Assembly (NCBI RefSeq): GCF_001591965.1
Contig: NZ_BCVX01000015.1
Coordinates: forward strand, 21,436 to 85,435
Direction: 5' to 3'
DNA length: 64,000 bases
DNA from: Lysinibacillus odysseyi 34hs-1 = NBRC 100172
Lineage (GTDB): Bacteria > Bacillota > Bacilli > Bacillales_A > Planococcaceae
In this document: positions 59,694 to 64,000 of the stretch, one piece after another
Position numbering within the stretch: the first letter of the stretch is position 1
How the letters are laid out: every line of letters begins with the position of its first letter
Program-made: the position numbers and the translations under genes
Notes under the pieces: model-generated
Database searches by the model: none
What the model saw: the letters and a program-made list of their open reading frames with translations, nothing else
Told to the model about the DNA's origin: nothing

Positions 59694-61292
59694 TCAGCTG
59701 ATTTTTGTATATCCAGGGAGTGTTAAGAACTCCACGAATTCATCCTGCTCAATTAAAGTTTTGAATAGCTCAGTCGCTTCAGCATAACGACCGCTTTCAT
59801 AAGCCTGTTCCCCAACAGCTTCTTTAATTTTTGCAAGCTCTTCTTCCAGCACTTGAAGCACTAGCTCCATCGTTACTTTGCGTCCATCCTCAAGGATTCC
59901 CTTTGGATGGCGGATCCATTGCCATACCTGTGTCCGGGAGATTTCTGCTGTGGCAGCATCCTCCATTAAGTTATGAATTGGCGCTGCTCCTTGACCGCGT
60001 AACCACGATGCAATATATTGAACCCCAACATTTAAATTCACCCGAAGACCGTCTTCTGTAATTGTCCCTTCCGGAATAGCCAGCAGGTCATCCGCTGTTA
60101 CAGAAACATCCTCACGTTTCTTGTCAATTTGGTTTGGTGTCTTCATAATGGCATCAAATTGCTCCATAGCAGTCTGGACCATACCAGGATGCGCTACCCA
60201 TGTTCCATCATGACCATCAGTTGCTTCACGGCGTTTGTCTTCCGCCACTTTTGCGAATGCTGCAGCGTTTGCTTCATCATCCCCTTTCACAGGGATTTGA
60301 GCAGCCATACCGCCCATTGCCGGTGCATTGCGTTTATGACATGTTTGAACACATAATTGTGTATAGGCACGCATGAATGGAACCGTCATCGTCACTTGGC
60401 CCCGATCCGGCAGTACAACTTCCGGCTGGTTTCGCAAGCGTTTGATAAAGCTAAAGATATAATCCCAGCGTCCACAGTTCAACCCTTTTGAATGCTCACG
60501 AAGTTCGTATAAAATTTCGTTCATTTCAAACGCCGCCGTGACCGTTTCGATTAACACTGTTGCTTTAATCGTTCCTTGTGGAATACCAATATAATCCTGT
60601 GCGAATACAAATACTTCATTCCACCAGCGGGCCTCTAAATGACTTTCCAGTTTAGGCAAGTAGAAGTAAGGACCTGTTCCACGGGCAATAGCTTCTTTTG
60701 CGTTATGAAAGAAGTATAAGCCAAAGTCAAATAGACTACCCGACATCACTTCGTCATTTACCGTTACATTTTTTTCTATCATATGCAATCCACGAGGACG
60801 TACTAGTAATACGGCTGTCTCTTCGTTGAGCTTATATTCCTTGCCATTGGCCGGATTTGTGTAAGCAATGTTACGGCGAACTGCATCGTATAAATTCACT
60901 TGCCCGCTGATCATGTTTTCCCATGTTGGTGAAGAGGCATCTTCAAAACATGCCATGAACATTTTTGCGCCGGAATTTAATGCATTGATGACCATCTTTC
61001 GATCAACAGGCCCTGTAATTTCAACTCGGCGGTCCTGTAAATCTTCCGGAAGCGGCGCAATTGTCCAATCCCCTTCACGGATATGCTTTGTCTCTGGCAA
61101 AAAATCGAGCTTCTCTCCGGCATCTAAACGCTTTTGGCGTTCTGCACGGAATTTAAGCAACTCTTTGCGCCGGTCATTAAACTTTTCGTGAAGCTGTGTT
61201 AAAAACTCGATTGCTTCAGGTGTAAGCACCTGTTCTACTTGTGGTGTGATTTCCCCAACGATTTTCAGCTTACCTGTTGTGGCTTGACTCAT
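59694..61292 (-). CDS. aceB: Malate synthase A
   Basis: 532-aa glyoxylate-shunt enzyme that joins glyoxylate and acetyl-CoA to malate. Isoform A marks: [101 protein letters not shown] and [20 protein letters not shown] [34 protein letters not shown]. The catalytic Asp is in the later [15 protein letters not shown] region. The ATG has GGGGA. It lies downstream of aceA on the same strand (gap 130 bp), likely co-controlled. Confidence 0.97.
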   Translation of the reverse strand: MSQATTGKLKIVGEITPQVEQVLTPEAIEFLTQLHEKFNDRRKELLKFRAERQKRLDAGEKLDFLPETKHIREGDWTIAPLPEDLQDRRVEITGPVDRKMVINALNSGAKMFMACFEDASSPTWENMISGQVNLYDAVRRNIAYTNPANGKEYKLNEETAVLLVRPRGLHMIEKNVTVNDEVMSGSLFDFGLYFFHNAKEAIARGTGPYFYLPKLESHLEARWWNEVFVFAQDYIGIPQGTIKATVLIETVTAAFEMNEILYELREHSKGLNCGRWDYIFSFIKRLRNQPEVVLPDRGQVTMTVPFMRAYTQLCVQTCHKRNAPAMGGMAAQIPVKGDDEANAAAFAKVAEDKRREATDGHDGTWVAHPGMVQTAMEQFDAIMKTPNQIDKKREDVSVTADDLLAIPEGTITEDGLRVNLNVGVQYIASWLRGQGAAPIHNLMEDAATAEISRTQVWQWIRHPKGILEDGRKVTMELVLQVLEEELAKIKEAVGEQAYESGRYAEATELFKTLIEQDEFVEFLTLPGYTKIS

Positions 61293-61422
61293 ACTCCAAA
61301 TCCCCTACCTTTGTGTATGTTGATACATATCTGCACTCATAGAGTGAATGCAGGTATGCAGTATTAAATTAGTATTTGTCTTTTCTCCTGTTGTATGACG
61401 AGAGATGCCCGGAAAGATGATA

Positions 61423-62703
61423 TTATACAAATTGTTCTGTTTCAGTAGAACCCGCCATCGCTGTTGTTGAAGAAGTACCGCCCGAAATAACTTGTGATAC
61501 TTCGTCAAAGTAACCAGTACCTACTTCACGTTGGTGACGAGTAGCTGTATAGCCTTTTTCTTCAAGCGCAAATTCTGCTTGCTGTAATTTTGAATAAGCA
61601 GCCATACCATTGTCTTTGTACTCTACAGCTAATTCGAACATTGCTTTATTTAAGCTGTGGAAACCAGCTAATGTAACAAATTGGAATTTGTATCCTAATT
61701 TCCCTAGTTCACGTTGATATTCTGCAATTTCTTCTTCTGAAAGATTTGCTTTCCAGTTGAATGACGGTGAGCAGTTATAAGCAAGCATTTTACCTGGGAA
61801 TTTCTCATGAATTGCTGCAGCAAATTCACGTGCTTCTTCAAGAGAAGGCTTTGAAGTTTCACACCAGATTAAATCTGCGTATGGTGCATATGCTAAACCA
61901 CGAGCGATTGCCTGTTTAATTCCAGGCTTTGTACGGAAGAAGCCTTCCGGTGTACGTTCACCAGTAATGAACTCTGCATCGCGCGGGTCAATATCTGAAG
62001 TTACCATATCAGCTGCATCTGCGTCTGTACGAGCGATTAAAATTGTGTCTACGCCCATTACATCTGCTGCAAGGCGAGCTGAAATTAAGTTACGTACTGC
62101 ATTTTGAGTTGGAAGTAATACTTTACCACCTAAATGACCGCACTTTTTCTCAGAAGCTAATTGGTCTTCTAAGTGAACACCTGCTGCGCCTGCTTCAATC
62201 ATTCCTTTTACAAGCTCAAATACGTTTAGTGGTCCACCAAATCCTGCCTCTGCATCAGCCACAATCGGTGCAAACCAATCAAAACCTTCGCGTCCTTCTG
62301 CTTGATCGATTTGGTCAGCACGTTGAAGCGCCTGGTTAATTCTTTTTACTACTGCGGGTACAGAGTTAGCTGGATATAAAGATTGGTCAGGATACATATT
62401 ACCAGAAAGGTTAGCATCTGCAGCTACTTGCCAGCCCGATAGATAGATAGCTTTTAAGCCTGCTTTCACTTGCTGTACTGCCTGATTACCAGTTAACGCA
62501 CCTAGTGCATTGATAAACGGCTCCTCATGCAAAGAATTCCATAGACGGGCTGCACCGCGTTTTGCTAATGTTTGTTCCACTACAACTGATCCTTGTAACT
62601 TAACTACTTCCTCAGCTGAATATGAGCGTTCAATGCCTTTCCATCTTGGATTTTCAGCCCAATCCTTTTTAATTGTTTCAATTTTTTCTTGTCGTGTTGA
62701 CAT
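61423..62703 (-). CDS. aceA: Isocitrate lyase
   Basis: 426-aa first enzyme of the glyoxylate shunt, splitting isocitrate to glyoxylate and succinate. The catalytic loop KKCGH is at residues 186-190, with Mg2+-binding [32 protein letters not shown] before it. ATG 62703 is 9 nt after GGTGG; an upstream ATG at 62724 is disfavoured. First gene of the aceA-aceB pair. A near-perfect inverted repeat at 62741-62781 lies 38-78 bp upstream, next to a divergent LytTR regulator. Confidence 0.97.
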   Translation of the reverse strand: MSTRQEKIETIKKDWAENPRWKGIERSYSAEEVVKLQGSVVVEQTLAKRGAARLWNSLHEEPFINALGALTGNQAVQQVKAGLKAIYLSGWQVAADANLSGNMYPDQSLYPANSVPAVVKRINQALQRADQIDQAEGREGFDWFAPIVADAEAGFGGPLNVFELVKGMIEAGAAGVHLEDQLASEKKCGHLGGKVLLPTQNAVRNLISARLAADVMGVDTILIARTDADAADMVTSDIDPRDAEFITGERTPEGFFRTKPGIKQAIARGLAYAPYADLIWCETSKPSLEEAREFAAAIHEKFPGKMLAYNCSPSFNWKANLSEEEIAEYQRELGKLGYKFQFVTLAGFHSLNKAMFELAVEYKDNGMAAYSKLQQAEFALEEKGYTATRHQREVGTGYFDEVSQVISGGTSSTTAMAGSTETEQFV

Positions 62704-62740
62704 GATAAATTTCCACCTTCCCATTTGTAGTAAATAGAAA

Positions 62741-62781
62741 TTCTGTTAGGAAAATAACTGCACCACTGTTCCATAACAGAA
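62741..62781. promoter_or_regulatory. Inverted-repeat operator candidate between aceA and the LytTR gene
   Basis: Arms TTCTGTTAGGAA (62741-62752) and TTCCATAACAGAA (62769-62781) are complementary with a single extra base, 16 bp apart. Further CTGTTA/CAGTTA boxes occur at 62754-62759, 62804-62809 and 62893-62898 (ACAGTTAAC, a good fit to the LytTR half-site). Binding is inference. Confidence 0.6.
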
Positions 62782-62921
62782 CAACTTGTTGTAAATTAAT
62801 ATATAACAGTATGATTTAATTTTCACTAATTTTGGATAAAATGTTAGAATATTAAGACGAAATATGGTTTATGAAGGATGAAATGTGAAAAAACAGTTAA
62901 CACAGGGGAGGATACATAAAA

Positions 62922-63593
62922 ATGATATCGGATAATTTCAATATTGAAGAAGGAATCCTTGAGCAGTACAAAGCTATATTAGAAGATTGGATTCCAGAGG
63001 AAGCCTCTATCGCCATAGCAGTAAAAGATACATTTGTTTACTTCAGATCCGGCCACCATAAAGTTTCCTTAAAGATAGGGTCTCCAGTACCTCCTAACAG
63101 CGTGGCCTATAAAGTATTGCAGACAAACAGAAAAGTTGATGCTCTCATGGACAGCTCTTTATTTGAAACACCTTATTATGCAGCTGGTTATCCTATCTCG
63201 ATAAATGGGATACGAGGAGCCCTTATCATTGTGCTACCTCCTTGCTTTAAGACAAGTACACCTAGCAGCTATCGATTCCTAACAGGAAAGCAAAATGAAG
63301 AATGGAGCCCCATTCCCATTGAACAAATATCTCATATTGAGAGTCTTCATAAAAAAACATGGTTTTATAGACAAGGGGAACAATATAAAACGACTGTCAC
63401 ATTAAAGGAACTTCAAATACGACTGCCGGATATTTTTGTACGTATTCATAGATCTTACATCATTAATATTTATTTCATTCAACGCATTTATAGGGATATT
63501 ACCTCTAATTTCATTATCAAATTGAAGGATGGGACTGAGTTACCAATCAGCCAATCCTATCTGAACGAAATTAGAAATAAACTAGAGTTTTAG
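62922..63593 (+). CDS. LytTR-domain transcriptional regulator
   Basis: 223-aa protein without a receiver domain. Residues 1-120 are a putative sensory domain (ILEQYKAILEDWIPEEASIAIAVKDTFVYF, AAGYPISINGIRGALIIVLP) of PAS- or GAF-like look. The LytTR DNA-binding domain is at about 130-220: IPIEQISHIESLHKKTWFYRQGEQYKTTVTLKELQIRLPDIFVRIHRSYIINIYFIQRIYR. The ribosome site GGGGAGG is 10 nt from the ATG. It is divergent from aceA with shared CTGTTA-like boxes, so it is the likely local regulator of the glyoxylate shunt. Confidence 0.85.
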   Translation: MISDNFNIEEGILEQYKAILEDWIPEEASIAIAVKDTFVYFRSGHHKVSLKIGSPVPPNSVAYKVLQTNRKVDALMDSSLFETPYYAAGYPISINGIRGALIIVLPPCFKTSTPSSYRFLTGKQNEEWSPIPIEQISHIESLHKKTWFYRQGEQYKTTVTLKELQIRLPDIFVRIHRSYIINIYFIQRIYRDITSNFIIKLKDGTELPISQSYLNEIRNKLEF

Positions 63594-63647
63594 TAAAAAA
63601 GAAAAGGAGTGAAGAAAGTTATTTTCCTCCTGTCTTCTTCCTTACAA

Positions 63648-63680
63648 ATAAAAAAACCTAATCTTATATGGATTAGGTTC
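63648..63680. terminator. Bidirectional terminator between the LytTR gene and the 5S fragment
   Basis: Arms ACCTAATC (63657-63664) and GATTAGGT (63671-63678), flanked by TTTTTTTATT on the minus side and TCTTTT on the plus side. Confidence 0.8.
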
Positions 63681-63685
63681 TTTTA

Positions 63686-63732
63686 CGATGCGATATCCTA
63701 CTCTCACAGGGAGCACCCCAACTATCATCGCA
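63686..63732 (-). rRNA. 5S rRNA 3' fragment (truncated)
   Basis: On the minus strand, GATGATAGTTGGGG, then TGCTCCC and TGTGAGAGTAGGA match the 3' third of bacterial 5S rRNA (helices IV-V and the loop E side). It ends ATCGCATCG and is followed by a terminator. The 5' two-thirds (around GAAGAGGTCACACCCG and CCGAACACGGAAG) is absent from the next 200 bp. It is therefore a fragment, not a working 5S gene. Confidence 0.78.
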
Positions 63733-64000
63733 GATCTCTCGCAGCAAGATGACCGGCGAAAGACCATGTCATCCACGCTCGCTCTTTCCGTTACGTACAG
63801 AGTACGCTCCTTCTTTCGCTCCCTTGTTTCCTTGTCCTTCTTGGTGGTCCTTGCACTGCTCGGAGATGTCGTATCGTATATTTTGAGTTCCTTAGATAAA
63901 ATGAAGACTTCGTTTTATGCGCCGGGCTCACCTTCGGTGTTTGGCTGTTGCAGCTTTTTTGGCAATAAAAAAACTCAACCTCTACAGGTTGAGTCTGATT
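63733..64000. other. Region upstream of the 5S fragment, with a terminator
   Basis: About 270 bp with purine-rich minus-strand sequence, a hairpin GATGAC/GTCATC (near 63750-63775) and no recognisable rRNA or tRNA. A rho-independent terminator for a leftward gene outside the window is at 63963-63994 (arms ACTCAACCT/AGGTTGAGT followed by a TTTTTTTATT run on the minus strand). Confidence 0.5.

Noticed and set aside
1..64000. CRISPR arrays, insertion-sequence transposases, tRNA genes and prophage genes
   Set aside because: I found no regularly spaced repeats, transposase frames, tRNA folds or phage structural genes.

Overview
The window looks like chromosomal DNA of a low-to-mid GC, aerobic, endospore-former-type Firmicute (Bacillales). 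Gene content and protein style (seven-gene Mrp antiporter, LutABC, CstR repressors, glyoxylate shunt, DUF2187, DUF1232 and YxlEFG homologues) suggest Planococcaceae/Caryophanaceae (Lysinibacillus/Solibacillus-like). That placement is inference from protein character; no usable 16S or tRNA is present. Most genes have strong AGGAGG-type ribosome binding sites and well-formed rho-independent terminators, and these were used to correct many start sites.

Layout. 1-5.5 kb: an edge-truncated MFS drug exporter with a MerR regulator and its 19-bp-spacer promoter, an acyl-CoA synthetase, a secreted CAP-domain protein and a DUF2187 protein. 5.8-9.6 kb: CaiB/BaiF CoA-transferase, a permuted papain-fold protein and an acetamidase/formamidase with a zinc-ribbon insert. 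10.3-12.2 kb: a two-gene cassette of unknown function. 12.3-15.4 kb: a CstR-type persulfide sensor with a rhodanese, an old yellow enzyme, a decayed rhodanese and DUF6509. 15.5-20.8 kb: AlaX-type editing enzyme, ECF sigma/anti-sigma pair, GNAT, metallophosphoesterase. 21-26.8 kb: mrpABCDEFG. 27.4-31.9 kb: a stress-protein-like gene, then lutR and lutABC for L-lactate use. 32-38.5 kb: pyroglutamyl peptidase, Fsr-like MFS, DUF421, a frameshifted CBS gene, and an XRE-YxlE-YxlF-YxlG ABC operon. 38.7-44.4 kb: divergent fatty-acid/3-hydroxybutyrate genes (GntP permease, 3-hydroxyacyl-CoA dehydrogenase, 3-hydroxybutyrate dehydrogenase; opposite, acyl-CoA synthetase and enoyl-CoA hydratase). 44.5-48.2 kb: an AT-rich orphan, a gene-poor stretch with a 20-bp perfect hairpin, a PfkB kinase/phosphatase pair, a GNAT and a tiny membrane protein. 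48.4-55 kb: an operon of a Fe3+-type ABC importer, an argininosuccinate-lyase-like enzyme and a BadF/NAGK-type kinase. 55-59.4 kb: secreted transglutaminase-like protein with a second CstR, DUF1232, an unusual glycosyltransferase and a class V aminotransferase. 59.7-63.6 kb: malate synthase and isocitrate lyase with a divergent LytTR regulator. 63.6-64 kb: a 5S rRNA 3' fragment.

How the genes work together. Much of the window serves growth on lactate, fatty or hydroxy acids and acetyl-CoA: LutABC, two acyl-CoA synthetases, CoA-transferase, hydroxybutyrate genes and the glyoxylate shunt. An alanine-glyoxylate-type aminotransferase lies next to the shunt genes. Mrp supports Na+/pH homeostasis. 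The best candidate for an undescribed system is the 48.4-55 kb operon: import by a metal/polyanion-type ABC transporter, beta-elimination by a fumarase-superfamily lyase that is not in an arginine context, then phosphorylation by an aminosugar-type kinase. A palindromic operator candidate precedes it. The substrate is unknown. Secondary points are the LytTR regulator facing aceA, the CBS frameshift, the GT2 enzyme without its DxD motif, the rhodanese pseudogene and the 5S fragment.
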